A stretch of DNA of 64,000 bases from Actinomyces sp. ZJ308. GTDB lineage: Bacteria > Actinomycetota > Actinomycetes > Actinomycetales > Actinomycetaceae. The position numbers and the translations under genes were made by a program. The stretch covers positions 62,001 through 126,000 of the forward strand of contig NZ_JAAIJY010000005.1 of NCBI RefSeq assembly GCF_011752065.1. The letters are read 5' to 3'. The notes under the pieces were generated by a model. It saw only the letters and a program-made list of their open reading frames with translations, ran no database searches and was not told the DNA's origin. Below are positions 47,501 to 54,420 of this stretch, piece by piece; the stretch's first letter is position 1; every line of letters begins with the position of its first letter.

Positions 47501-48165
47501 CGGCGGGTGGTCCGGGTGGCGGCGGCACCGATGAGGCGGGCGATGGCGTGGACCTGGACGACGCTTTCGCGGTCCCCGGCCCGTACGGCCTCAAGGAGAC
47601 TGACGCCCAGGACGCCCTGGGAGTGGCCGATGGCAGCCATCGGGGCGTGGGCCGTGGGGTCGATGCCGGCTGCCGGCAGCGAGGCAAGGGCGGCGTGCTG
47701 GGCCATGAGGATGCCGGGCACGGAGACGTCGGCGCCGTCGGCGGTGGTGCGGTGCTGGGGCACCACCGGAGCGGCCGCGTCGTCCAGGAGCCGTGAGCCG
47801 CGCGGGGTCACGGTGAGCAGGTCGGTGGCCACGGGGGCCAGGCGCTCGGACACGGCCCGGTCGACCGCCACGGCGTCATCGGCCAGGGCCTGGTCCAGGG
47901 CGACCAGGTCGGCGAGCGTCTGGCGCCAGGGGGTGGCCTGGCCTCCGAAGGTGATGATGTAGGGCTCGCCTCCGCTCAGGCGCTCAGCGATGGTGGTCGC
48001 GGGGCTGGGGGCTTGCGAGGTCGTATGCACGGTAGTGGTGTCCTTCGGTGTTGCGACGGCGTGGTCGGAGGTCTCGGAACGGTTACCAGAACTGGGATCG
48101 GATGAGGACGGAGGAGCTGACTGCGAGTGGGAGTCGGCCTGGGATCTAGAGGGGGATGTTGTCAT
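38584..48165 (-). CDS. fas: Type I fatty acid synthase, multifunctional
   Basis: A 3193-residue FAS-I that makes long-chain acyl-CoA. Domains in order: acetyltransferase (AIGHSQGVLGVS, about residue 175); enoyl reductase (GITISAGIPELD, GHAGGHHSWEDLD, about 530-620); dehydratase hot-dog region (GDFNPIHTSYNAAH and PLVHGMWLS, about 1310); malonyl/palmitoyl transferase (AFAGHSLGEYTAL, about 1515); ACP (GVSSRRNQLLMDLG, arm-bearing Ser about 1900); ketoreductase (AVVTGVAPGSIAAAVAG, about 2225); ketosynthase (VSACATAAVSIEEGWD about 2825, HDTSTGANDPNE about 2980, ITGHAKGGAA about 3020). ATG 48165 overlaps accD by 20 bases; GTG 48030 (GAAGGA upstream) is an alternative. An Ala/Pro linker precedes ACP. 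Confidence 0.95.
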   Translation of the reverse strand: MTTSPSRSQADSHSQSAPPSSSDPSSGNRSETSDHAVATPKDTTTVHTTSQAPSPATTIAERLSGGEPYIITFGGQATPWRQTLADLVALDQALADDAVAVDRAVSERLAPVATDLLTVTPRGSRLLDDAAAPVVPQHRTTADGADVSVPGILMAQHAALASLPAAGIDPTAHAPMAAIGHSQGVLGVSLLEAVRAGDRESVVQVHAIARLIGAAATRTTRRLDLGTVGESTPMLSVRGVTRSVLDAVLARVPGSERISVGVTNGLQAHILSGSPADLERVVTALEAAAARSAKARKDRRRGGAVLNPVTEFLTTSVPFHTPLLAGAVDDVATWAAACGLDEKLARDLATAVLIDPVDWPGLVTGALGTGSADPVRTVLDLGPGNVLVRLTEGIVAGTGTTVVPAGTAQAIDDLDRTGAAPRPSVDRSRFAPRITRLPDGRLTLDTAFTRLTGRSAVLLAGMTPTTVDPAIVAAAANAGYWAELAGGGQTTPAVLTENLEGLEEALEPGRTAAFNAMFMDRYLWNLHLGTQRLLSKARAGGAPIDGITISAGIPELDEATALLERLHAEGFPYIAFKPGTVDQIRQVLAIARAVPNSPVIIQIEDGHAGGHHSWEDLDTMLLATYDAIRAVNNVVLVVGGGIGTPTRAADYLTGRWAEAYGTAAAPVDGVMIGTAAMTCLEAKTNDDVKQLLVDTPGIPEDSGVEGGWVASGESIGGMTSGLSHLRADLYEIDNSSARASRLIQELAGDEAAMAARRQEMIDALAKTAKPYFGDVEEMTYLQWATRYAELCVAPHEGRPATRADWADEGWYDRFLDLLHRIEARLSRADHGEIPTLFADYDAVIDSDAALAALAERYPSSASTLVEPVDAAWFVDLCRKHPKPVPFVPVVDADILRWWGTDSLWQSQDPRYTADQVRIIPGPVAVAGITTINEPVGELLGRFETAAVEALQDAGTGEQEAAGRLGADPALADGALAAPVADAKELVQVAPHVLWNGHLTVNPATVLSDDAYNVVARPDVAEDAYDLDIHLDTHWDGTPGGERIHAVRRLVVPLRLARAWDGAAPLVDPERISETMNDLLRATAGVGAVSITGDDVDHLPEVRPAQSGATDALGRPATQPFGTIHGSFTLASTLGHDHASVTADALPVDLSAAPFVPDALLGPCWPVVYAALGSVVEDGMPLIEGLLGAVHLDHTIDLHLTLHQLQAAAATTSPTINVTGWVAALEESSAGRVVDVRLELTDASDGTIVALLRERFAIRGRASGNAVPSAPELAGGTGRETAPAARRILRRTTVTAPADMTAFARVTGDFNPIHTSYNAAHVAGMDAPLVHGMWLSATAQQVAASAAADGSRHVLAGWTYVMTGPVELGDDVEITVERTGLVVGGGYVLEVVCRINGEVVSRGTAVTTPEPTAYIYPGQGIQAPGMGLDEMSSSRAAREVWERADAHTRAELGFSVINLVRDNPTEMTARGVTYRHPEGLLNLTQFTQVALATVAMATTARLAEAGALVENAAFAGHSLGEYTALSAYGRVMPVETTISIVFQRGSTMHSLVPRDADGASNYRMGALRPNQAGIKADEVEAYVTSISQETGEFLQIVNHNLAGVQYAVAGTIKGLDALAADARAKAKARGGKNPFMFVPGIDVPFHSEVLRPGVPEFRGRLLELVPDDLDVERLVGHYVPNLVARPFALTQDFARSILEVVPSEPIEEILADWDSWVKRPTELARVLLVELLAWQFASPVRWIETQEVLLSSPSEGGLGIEHIVEVGLAGSPTLANLATNTLRLPQHAGRHVTVHNARRDEARVLATDTDPAVELTEPEFDVPTTEEPAAEASAPAEAAAEQAPASAAEPAPAAAPAAGGPVDDLPFGATDALTALLAHASRIRPEQIGATDTTETLTNGVSSRRNQLLMDLGTELELASIDGAADADMTALAATVAKGAPGYKAFGPVLTEAIRVGLGRLLGPSGVRASRIADRVTGTWGLGQGWVSHVTAALFLGTREGASMRGEDLASLGSSAPLTSAGAVDTLIDAAVQAVAADHGVSVSKPSAGGAGGAVVDSAALDAFAQSVTGGEGVLATTARTLLDALGLAEKATVPADADDEAARTRAALTALDAELGAGWVKSVTPAFTPERAVLIDDRWATAREDVARLGSGETDLDASRHLLDPERFVGLGQAVADHATWWAGQVKGSQLADAAERAAILSEIAQAAPQAPQAGGPTVRWSEDVAVVTGVAPGSIAAAVAGDLLSGGATVVATSSRLTHERLDFATTLYREHAAAGAKLWMVPANLSSYRDVDALAEWIGNDQVVTSGGSTKVVKEALVPTLLFPFAAPRVSGTLADAGPAAEAQTRLLLWSVERTIAALSAIGTDTHVDHRLHVVLPGSPNRGTFGGDGAYGEVKSALDAIANRWSSERAWAQRVTLAHPRIGWVRGTGLMGGNDPLVAAVEAAGVRTWTTEEIASELTDLCTTEVRTRAAQAPVDADLTGGLGDDIDFVALRENAAAQAAAPTEETEAPAVIKALPTPVVPTQPTAPQWGEVSADLDDLVVIISTGEVSTWGSGRTRREAELGMSGGEDVDLTAAGVLELAWGMGLLTWQDSPKAGWYDTDGEMVEESDILDRYRDEVVARCGIREFVDDGVIAPIADEEVTVYLDHDITLSVPDEATARTIEASDPEHTLVVPDAETGEWTVTRLAGSLARVPRRAALSRTVGGQFPRDFDPERWGIPASMTQGMDPIASWNLVTAVDAFLSAGFTPAELLKAVHPSDVASTQGTGFGGMESMRKMFVGRFLGEERPSDILQEALPNVVAAHVMQSYIGGYGAMVQPVSACATAAVSIEEGWDKIALGKADVVVAGAIDDISIESVVGFGNMNATAEAAAMRAKGISDRHFSRANDRRRGGFVEAEGGGTVILARGSVAARLGLPVAGVVGFVSSYADGAHTSIPAPGLGALGAGRGGRGSRLAKALAALGVEADDIALVSKHDTSTGANDPNESELHTRLARALGRSEGNSLVAVSQKTITGHAKGGAAVFQVAGLTEILASGVAPGNASLDVVDAPLAKDAFWVWPRRPIRLSGRGGEGGRVPGAGPVRAGLLTSLGFGHVSGLIAIVHPGAFEAALRQAAGQEAVDAWLASANARLAAGTRRRRAGMIGRAPLFEQVQGRRLGEESKQRDPHEVEAAMLLDPDARLGADGVYHTGE

Positions 48166-49765
48166 GCTTCTTGGGCGAGTCGGGGCGGGCGTCGTTCTTG
48201 GCGCGCAGCGCGGCCAGCGAGTCGACGATGACGCTGCGGGTGTCCTCGGGGGCGATGACGGCGTCGATCTCACCGATGGCCACGGCCTTGTCCGGGTTGA
48301 TGACGGCGTCGGTGTACTCGGCCACGAGCCGCTCGTGCTCGGCGGTGGCGGCCTCCTCACCCTGCTCGTCGCGGACCTTGGCCAGGTCCCGGCGGTGGAT
48401 GATGCCGACGGCTCCGGCAGCGCCCAGGACGGCGATCTCGGCCCCCGGCCAGCAGAAGTTGAGGTCGGCGCCGATGGCCTTGGAGCCCATGACGATGTAG
48501 GCACCACCGTAGGCCTTGCGCAGGACGATCGTCACCAGCGGCACGGTGGCGGTGGCGTAGGCGTTGATGACCTTGGCGCCGCGGCGGATGATGCCGGCGT
48601 GCTCCTGCTCGGCGCCGGGGCGGTAGCCGGGCACGTCGACGAAGGTGACCACCGGCAGACCGAAGGCGTCGCAGAAGCGCACGAACCGGGCGAGCTTCTC
48701 GGAGGCGTCGACGTCCAGGGTTCCGGCGTCCACCAGCGGCTGGTTGGCGACGATTCCCACCGGGTGGCCCTCGAAGCAGGCGAAGCCGACCACGACGTTG
48801 GCGGCGAACTCCTCCTGGACCTGGACGAGCTCACCGTGGTCGACGACCGCCGAGACCACCTCGACGACGTCGTAGGCCTGGCGGGTGGAGGCAGGGACGA
48901 TCTCGCCGACGCCGCGGGCGGCCTCGGCATCGGCCTGGGCGTCGGAGTCGTCGTAGGCGTACAGGGGGGCGTCGACCTCGGCCGACGAGGGCAGGTAGGC
49001 CAGGAAGCTGCGGACCTGTCCCAGCGCGTCCTCCTCGTCCTCGGCCACGTAGTGGACGACGCCGGAGACCGAGCCGTGGATCTTCGCGCCGCCGAGGTCC
49101 TCGGCGCTGATCTGCTCACCGGTGACGGCGCGTACGACGTCGGGGCCGGTGACGAACATGTGGGAGGCCTGGCGGGTGGCGATGACGAAGTCGGTCAGGG
49201 CCGGGCTGTAGACGGCGCCGCCGGCGCAGGGGCCGAGGATGACGCTGATCTGCGGGACCAGGCCGGAGGCGGCGCAGGTACGGTTGAAGATGCGCCCGTA
49301 CTGGCGCAGGGCGCCCACGCCCTCCTGGATCTTGGCGCCGCCGGAGTCGATGAGCCCGATGACGGGAATGCGCAGTCGCAGGGCGTCGTCCAGGAGACGG
49401 ACGATCTTGTCGCCCTCGATGGTGCCCAGGGCGCCGCCGGAGACGGAGAAGTCCTGGGAGTAGACGGCCACCTGGCGGCCGTCGATCTGGCCGAAGCCGG
49501 TGACGACGCCTGAGGGGCGGGCCTTCTCCCCCGCGCCGGAGCCGGTGTATCGGCCGATCTCCAGGAAGGTGGAGTCGTCGAGCAGGTCGTTGATGCGCTC
49601 CCGGGCGGTGCGCTTGCCCTTGGCGTGCTGGCGGGCGGCGGCGCGCTCCTCGGCCTCCCGGTCGACGCGGGCGATGCGCTGGCGGAAGGCCGAGGTGGAG
49701 GGCGAGTCCGCCATCGTGGTTCCCTGTGCCGGCGTGCTGGAGCCGGGGCTGGCGTCGGTGCTCAC
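48146..49765 (-). CDS. accD: Acyl-CoA carboxylase beta (carboxyltransferase) subunit
   Basis: A 539-residue carboxyltransferase of the AccD/PccB family. Motifs include GKRTARERINDLLD, SGGALGTIEGDKI, LIDSGGAKIQEGVGAL (acyl-CoA site), VILGPCAGGAVYSPALTDF, GRPAGIVANQP-like PVGIVANQPLVDAG and AYGGAYIVMGSK. Paired with the biotin-carrying subunit encoded three bases upstream, it would supply malonyl-CoA for FAS-I. GTG 49765 is preceded by GAGGAGG; an internal ATG at codon 18 is an alternative start. The 3' end overlaps the fas start by 20 bases. Acetyl- rather than propionyl-CoA preference is inferred from the fas linkage. Confidence 0.92.
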   Translation of the reverse strand: MSTDASPGSSTPAQGTTMADSPSTSAFRQRIARVDREAEERAAARQHAKGKRTARERINDLLDDSTFLEIGRYTGSGAGEKARPSGVVTGFGQIDGRQVAVYSQDFSVSGGALGTIEGDKIVRLLDDALRLRIPVIGLIDSGGAKIQEGVGALRQYGRIFNRTCAASGLVPQISVILGPCAGGAVYSPALTDFVIATRQASHMFVTGPDVVRAVTGEQISAEDLGGAKIHGSVSGVVHYVAEDEEDALGQVRSFLAYLPSSAEVDAPLYAYDDSDAQADAEAARGVGEIVPASTRQAYDVVEVVSAVVDHGELVQVQEEFAANVVVGFACFEGHPVGIVANQPLVDAGTLDVDASEKLARFVRFCDAFGLPVVTFVDVPGYRPGAEQEHAGIIRRGAKVINAYATATVPLVTIVLRKAYGGAYIVMGSKAIGADLNFCWPGAEIAVLGAAGAVGIIHRRDLAKVRDEQGEEAATAEHERLVAEYTDAVINPDKAVAIGEIDAVIAPEDTRSVIVDSLAALRAKNDARPDSPKKHDNIPL

Positions 49766-49768
49766 GGT

Positions 49769-51613
49769 TCAGTCCTCCTCTGAGCTGTTCTCGGGGGTGT
49801 GCATGCGCACCAGGACGTCACCGGCGGAGACGGTGCGCCCGGCGCTGACGGGGATCTCCGAGATGGTTCCGTCATTCAGAGCGTGGACGTAGTTCTCCAT
49901 CTTCATCGACTCCAGGACCACGAGCAGATCGCCCTGGAGGACCTGCTGGCCCGGCTCGACGCAGATACGGGTGACGATGGCCTGCATCGGGGCGGCGATG
50001 ACGCCGGGCTCGGAGCCGGCGGCCTCGGTTCCACCGGAGCCGCCGCGGGTCGAGCGCGTGGCCCCGCCGGGGCGGCCGCGCAGAGGCTGGGCCCGGTTGC
50101 CGCGCGGGCTGAAGCTGCGCGCCGGGTTGGATGGGGCGAGGATCCCGTCGGGAAGCGTCAGCTGCATCCGCCGGCCGTTGAGCTCGATGATGTAGCTGGA
50201 CCGGGTGCGCGGACTGGTGACCGTATCCGCTGCGCTCGGGGACCCATCGGTGCCCGACGACGCCGCGTCGTCGGCGAGGTCCGGCAGTACCTCGTGCTCG
50301 ATCCACCGCGTGGTCACGGTCAGGCGCCCTGCCTCATCGGGCGTGGTGAAGGCGGGGCGCCCCAGGACCTCTGCGTGCAGAGCCGTGCACACGGTGACGC
50401 CCTCGACAACCGTCTCACGCAGGGCGCGCCGGGCGCGGGCGATGGCCTGCTCCCGGCTGGCGCCGGTGACGACGATCTTGGCCAGCATCGGGTCGAACAT
50501 GGGGGTGACGACGTCGCCCTCGGTGACGCCGGACTCGATGCGGATGCCGGGGCCGGCCGGCCAGCGCAGGCGGGTGATGGCTCCGGTGGAGGGAGCCAGG
50601 CCTCGGGCCGGGTCCTCACAGGTGATGCGCAGCTCGAGGCTGTGACCGCGGGGCTCATTGAGCTCGCCGAGACGGCCTCCCTCGGCGATGCGCAGCTGGA
50701 CCTCGACCAGGTCGGTACCGGTGACCTCCTCGGAGACGCAGTGCTCCACCTGGAGCCGGGGGTTGACCTCGAGGAACCACAGGTCGCCCTCGGGGGTCAG
50801 GAGGAACTCGCAGGTGGCCACCCCGACGTAGTCGACCGTCTCCAGGAGGCGACGGGAGGCCTCGACGAGACGGTCGTGAACGCCCTCGGGCAGGAAGGGG
50901 GCCGGGGCCTCCTCGAGGAGCTTCTGGTTGCGTCGCTGCAGGGAGCAGTCGCGGGTGGAGACGACGGCGAAGCCGCCGTGGGAGTCCCGGGCGCACTGGG
51001 TCTCGATGTGGCGGGCGGCGGTGACGAAGCGCTCCAGGATGAGCGTGCCCCCGCCCAGCGCCGCGGACTCGAAGGCGGGGGTGGACCTGACCTCGTCGTC
51101 GTTGTGCAGGACGGTGATGCCGCGCCCGCCGCCGCCGTCGGTGCGCTTGAGGGCGACCGGGTAGCCGTGGGTGGCGGCGAAGCGGATGACCGTGTCGGCG
51201 TCGGTGACCGAGTCGGTGATGCCGGGCACCGGGGCGACCTCGGCCCGCTCGGCGGTGGCCCGGGCACTCATCTTGTCTCCGAGGGCGTCCATGGCCTCCG
51301 GCGAGGGACCGACCCAGGTGATGCCGGCCTTGATGATCGAACGGGCGAAGTCGGCGTCCTCAGCCAGGAAGCCGTAGCCGGGGTGAACGGCGTCGGCGCC
51401 GGTGGTGCGGGCCATCTCGAGGATTGCCGTCGCGTCGGTGTAGGACGAGCCTTCGGGCAGCGCGTAGGCCTCGTCGGCGAGCTCGGCCGCCGGGCTCATG
51501 AGGTCCTCGGGAGTGTACGGAAGGATTGATGTCGCCCCGAGATCACGGGCGGTTCGCACGATACGCAGTGCGATCTCACCGCGGTTGGCGATGAGGATGC
51601 GGGAGAGGGTCAC
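49769..51613 (-). CDS. accA: Acyl-CoA carboxylase alpha subunit (biotin carboxylase + BCCP)
   Basis: A 614-residue protein. The N-terminal biotin carboxylase starts ILIANRGEIALRIVRTARD. It has VHPGYGFLAE, the glycine-rich ATP loop KRTDGGGGRGI, the catalytic segment SLQRRNQKLLEEAPAP and EVNPRLQVEH. After an Arg/Gly/Ser-rich linker (about 490-535) the C-terminal biotinyl domain carries the biotinylated Lys in VLESMKMENYV (about residue 571). It carboxylates biotin and hands the carboxyl to the AccD subunit. The preferred start is GTG 51613, with AAGGAG seven bases upstream; TTG 51616 is adjacent. It is the first gene of the accA-accD-fas unit. Confidence 0.92.
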   Translation of the reverse strand: MTLSRILIANRGEIALRIVRTARDLGATSILPYTPEDLMSPAAELADEAYALPEGSSYTDATAILEMARTTGADAVHPGYGFLAEDADFARSIIKAGITWVGPSPEAMDALGDKMSARATAERAEVAPVPGITDSVTDADTVIRFAATHGYPVALKRTDGGGGRGITVLHNDDEVRSTPAFESAALGGGTLILERFVTAARHIETQCARDSHGGFAVVSTRDCSLQRRNQKLLEEAPAPFLPEGVHDRLVEASRRLLETVDYVGVATCEFLLTPEGDLWFLEVNPRLQVEHCVSEEVTGTDLVEVQLRIAEGGRLGELNEPRGHSLELRITCEDPARGLAPSTGAITRLRWPAGPGIRIESGVTEGDVVTPMFDPMLAKIVVTGASREQAIARARRALRETVVEGVTVCTALHAEVLGRPAFTTPDEAGRLTVTTRWIEHEVLPDLADDAASSGTDGSPSAADTVTSPRTRSSYIIELNGRRMQLTLPDGILAPSNPARSFSPRGNRAQPLRGRPGGATRSTRGGSGGTEAAGSEPGVIAAPMQAIVTRICVEPGQQVLQGDLLVVLESMKMENYVHALNDGTISEIPVSAGRTVSAGDVLVRMHTPENSSEED

Positions 51614-51745
51614 CAAGAGTCTCCTTGCCTGGACAGTGCCGGGTTGGCGGCGGGGCCCTCCTTGGGCCGGGGTGGTGGATCCGTGTCTTCCCTACAAGCG
51701 CAGGTTGACAGATCCGCTGGACGACGACGTTACGTGGTCAGGGCA

Positions 51746-51774
51746 CCACAATCCATTTGTGGAAACCTCACAAA
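51746..51774. promoter_or_regulatory. Overlapping dyads CCACAA-N5-TTGTGG / TTTGTG-N7-CACAAA upstream of acc-fas
   Basis: CCACAA (51746-51751) mirrors TTGTGG (51757-51762), and TTTGTG (51756-51761) mirrors CACAAA (51769-51774), so two symmetric sites share one half. They lie about 135-160 bases before accA in a 410-base gene-free region (51614-52023). A TetR-type lipid regulator such as FasR is a candidate binder, but no such gene is in the window. Confidence 0.5.
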
Positions 51775-51839
51775 GACCGAGAGTTGCGTTGGTGTAACAA
51801 CCGAGACACCAGTAATGGTGCGGCATAACGGGCGCCTCA

Positions 51840-51894
51840 CAAAGGCCTCTTTCACTCCCTGAAGGCCTTTGAGGTTTCCCACAAGGTTTGTGGG
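51840..51894. promoter_or_regulatory. Second dyad group in the acc-fas control region
   Basis: CAAAGGCCT (51840-51848) mirrors AGGCCTTTG (51863-51871). Right after it CCCACAA (51878-51884) mirrors TTGTGGG (51888-51894). The CCTCACAAAG sequence found at 51766-51775 recurs at 51836-51845, and the TTGTGG half-site of the first group is repeated here. The rest of the gene-free stretch, 51614-52023, shows no other recognisable element. Confidence 0.5.
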
Positions 51895-52023
51895 TGGGGG
51901 TGACCAAAGGCACCACCTGTCACATCCATCTCATGAGTATCTCCTTTCTCGAGGTGGGGGCGCGGCCGCGCAGACAGTCGGCAACCGCTCTCAGTGGCCG
52001 TCAATGGCAGTAATCAAGGGTGA

Positions 52024-52728
52024 TCATTGGTGATCATGCCGGTGGGAGGATGCCGCATCGCGCAGCTCGGAGATGGCGGCCAGGGCGTCGTCGGCCCGGT
52101 AGACGGCCGAGCCGGCGACGAAGACGTCGGCCCCGGCCTCGGCCGCCCGCTCGATCGTCTGCGAGGTGATGCCGCCGTCGACCTGGATGCGCAGGTCGAG
52201 CCCCCTGGCTCCCACGAGCTCGCGGGCACGGCGGATCTTGGGCAGCATCGACTCGATGAAGGACTGGCCCCCGAATCCCGGCTCCACGGTCATGAGCAGG
52301 AGGAGGTCGAACTCCCCCAGCACGTCGGCGACGGCCTCGAGCGGCGTGGCGGGCCTCAGGGCGATCCCCGCTCCGGCGCCGAGCCGGTGGAGCTCGCGCG
52401 CCAGCCGCACCGGGGCCGTTGTGGCTTCGGCATGAGGAGTGACGATCTGGCAGCCGACCTCGGCGTAGGCAGGGGCCCAGCGGTCGGCGTTGCGGATCAT
52501 GAGATGGGCGTCCACGGGCAGCGAGGTGTGGGCGAGCACCGCCTCGACCACAGGCAGCCCCCAGGACAGGTTGGGCACGAAGTGGTTGTCCATGACGTCG
52601 ACATGGATCCCGTCCGCACCGTCACCCCCTGTGACGCCCTCGGTTCCGCCGTCGCCCGTGATCCGGTCGAGCTCGTCGGCCAGATGGGCGATGTCGCAGT
52701 TGAGGATCGAGGGGTGGATGGCCGTCAT
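52024..52728 (-). CDS. rpe: Ribulose-phosphate 3-epimerase
   Basis: A 234-residue TIM-barrel enzyme of the pentose phosphate pathway interconverting ribulose 5-phosphate and xylulose 5-phosphate. Signatures are [34 protein letters not shown] (catalytic Asp and metal site), [21 protein letters not shown] and [12 protein letters not shown]. An extra Gly/Asp-rich stretch ([16 protein letters not shown]) is inserted after the first helix. The ATG is preceded by GAGGAG. rsmB lies 36 bases upstream on the same strand. Confidence 0.95.
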   Translation of the reverse strand: MTAIHPSILNCDIAHLADELDRITGDGGTEGVTGGDGADGIHVDVMDNHFVPNLSWGLPVVEAVLAHTSLPVDAHLMIRNADRWAPAYAEVGCQIVTPHAEATTAPVRLARELHRLGAGAGIALRPATPLEAVADVLGEFDLLLLMTVEPGFGGQSFIESMLPKIRRARELVGARGLDLRIQVDGGITSQTIERAAEAGADVFVAGSAVYRADDALAAISELRDAASSHRHDHQ

Positions 52729-52764
52729 CGGGGTGCTCCTCTTGATGGGCGGGGTCGTCGTGGG

Positions 52765-54420
52765 TCAGCTGGTGCGGCGCAGCAGGGCGCAGAACATGGC
52801 GTCGGTACCGTCGAGGTGGGGCCAGAGCTGAAGCATCTCGCGGTCGGCGCCGGCCGGTGGCTGAGGTGCCAGCCGGGTGGCGAGGTCCCCGGCGTGCAGG
52901 ATCTCGGTGCTCAGACCCTCGCGCTCCAGGAGCCGGGTGACGTCGCGCACCACGAGACTGGTCTCCAGCGCATGCGGTGAGCAGGTCACGTACGTCACCA
53001 CTCCCCCGCGTCGCACGGCGCGCAGCGCGCTGGCCAGGAGCTCGCGCTGGAGCTCGGCCAGGACGGTGACGTCCCCGGGGCTCCGACGCCACCGGGCCTC
53101 CGGCCGACGGCGCAGCGAACCGAGCCCCGTGCAGGGCGCGTCGACCAGGACCCGGTCGTAGGCGCCCGGTTCATCGCGGCCGAGGTCCCGCCCGTCCCCG
53201 CAGCGCACCCGGGCCACGTCCCGCGGCACCGCGCGCAGGGCGGAGCGCACCAGCTCCGCCCGGTGGGCACTGACCTCGTTGGCGAGCAGGTGAGCGCCCT
53301 TCTGGTCTGCCCTCGCCGCCAGCAGCGCAGCCTTGCCGCCGGGACCGGCGCACAGGTCGAGCCAGCGCTCGTCGCGCCCCTCGATGGGGGCCTCGGCGGC
53401 GATGAGAGCCACCAGCTGGCTGCCCTCGTCCTCGACCCCGGCCCGGGAGTCCCGGACCGCCTCGATCCTTCCGGGGTCTCCCCCGACCAGGACGACGGCG
53501 AGCGGGCTGATCCGCCCCAGGCGGGGCTCAGCGTCGTGGACCCGGTCGGCCTTGCGGGCCGCCTTGGCCAGGGCCTCAGGCGCGATGAGGCCGGGCCGGG
53601 CGCACAGGGCCACCTCGGGGTCCGTGTTGTCGGCGGCCAGGAGCGCCTCCAGCTCCTCGGCACTGCGGCCGTGGGTGACCAGTGCCTGACGCAGCGCCTT
53701 GACGATCCACTCCGGATGGGACTGGGTGCGAGCCAGGGCGGCTGTCTCATCGGGCGCGTCCTGTTCCAGGAGCGCCAGCCAGGCCTCCGGCCCTTGGCTG
53801 CTCAGGCGGCGCATGATGGCGTTGACGAAGGTGGCGGCGCCGCGCCCGCAGGAGTCGGCCGCCAGGTCCACGGTGGTACTCACAGCGGCGTGCTGGGCCA
53901 CTCTCATGCCCATGAGCTGGTGGGCGCCCAGGCGCAGGACGTCGAGCACCGCCGGGTCGATCCTCTCCAGGGGCCGGTCCGTGCAGGTGGCGATCATGGC
54001 GTCGTAGCGTCCCTGCAGGCGCAGGGTCCCGTAGGTCAGTGCGGTGGCGAACCCGGCATCACGCCGGTCCAGGTCGGCGGAGTCCAGAAGCTCGGGCAGG
54101 AGGAGGTTGGCGAAGGCGTCGTCACGACGCACCCGGGTGAGGACCTCCAGCGCCACCCGGCGCGCCGGGTCCGAGCGCCGCTGAGACGGCTGAGGTGAGC
54201 GTCTGGCCCCTGCGGTCCCGGTCGGTCTGCCGGAACGCCGCCTTCGATCATGTCGAGACACTCGACCGCCTCGGCCGGTCCGGTCACTGTGGTTGCCGCG
54301 TTCAGAGTGGTTGCCGTGCCGTCGTCCGGCCCGGTCGCGGCGGTGGTCACCGGAATTACTGGAACTACCGGGATTATCGTGATTATCCGGCGCACCCCGG
54401 CGCGCCGGTCGCTCCCCCAT
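52765..54420 (-). CDS. rsmB: 16S rRNA m5C967 methyltransferase (RsmB/Sun)
   Basis: A 551-residue protein. Residues about 1-80 are low complexity, rich in Arg, His, Asn, Asp and Gly. The NusB-like RNA-binding domain begins at ARRVALEVLTRVRRDDAFANLLL. The methyltransferase core has DLCAGPGGKAALLAA (SAM binding), VDAPCTGLGSLRRRPE (first Cys) and TYVTCSPHALET (catalytic Cys), placing it in the RsmB family. ATG 54420 shares one base with the fmt stop (TGATG). The basic N-terminal extension is not found in typical RsmB and may help RNA contact. Confidence 0.92.
   Translation of the reverse strand: MGERPARRGAPDNHDNPGSSSNSGDHRRDRAGRRHGNHSERGNHSDRTGRGGRVSRHDRRRRSGRPTGTAGARRSPQPSQRRSDPARRVALEVLTRVRRDDAFANLLLPELLDSADLDRRDAGFATALTYGTLRLQGRYDAMIATCTDRPLERIDPAVLDVLRLGAHQLMGMRVAQHAAVSTTVDLAADSCGRGAATFVNAIMRRLSSQGPEAWLALLEQDAPDETAALARTQSHPEWIVKALRQALVTHGRSAEELEALLAADNTDPEVALCARPGLIAPEALAKAARKADRVHDAEPRLGRISPLAVVLVGGDPGRIEAVRDSRAGVEDEGSQLVALIAAEAPIEGRDERWLDLCAGPGGKAALLAARADQKGAHLLANEVSAHRAELVRSALRAVPRDVARVRCGDGRDLGRDEPGAYDRVLVDAPCTGLGSLRRRPEARWRRSPGDVTVLAELQRELLASALRAVRRGGVVTYVTCSPHALETSLVVRDVTRLLEREGLSTEILHAGDLATRLAPQPPAGADREMLQLWPHLDGTDAMFCALLRRTS

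Noticed and set aside
48166-48507. Upstream extension of the fas frame to 48507
   Set aside because: It runs inside accD in another frame, is Ser/Pro/Thr-rich without similarity, and ATG 48165 or GTG 48030 explain the start better.
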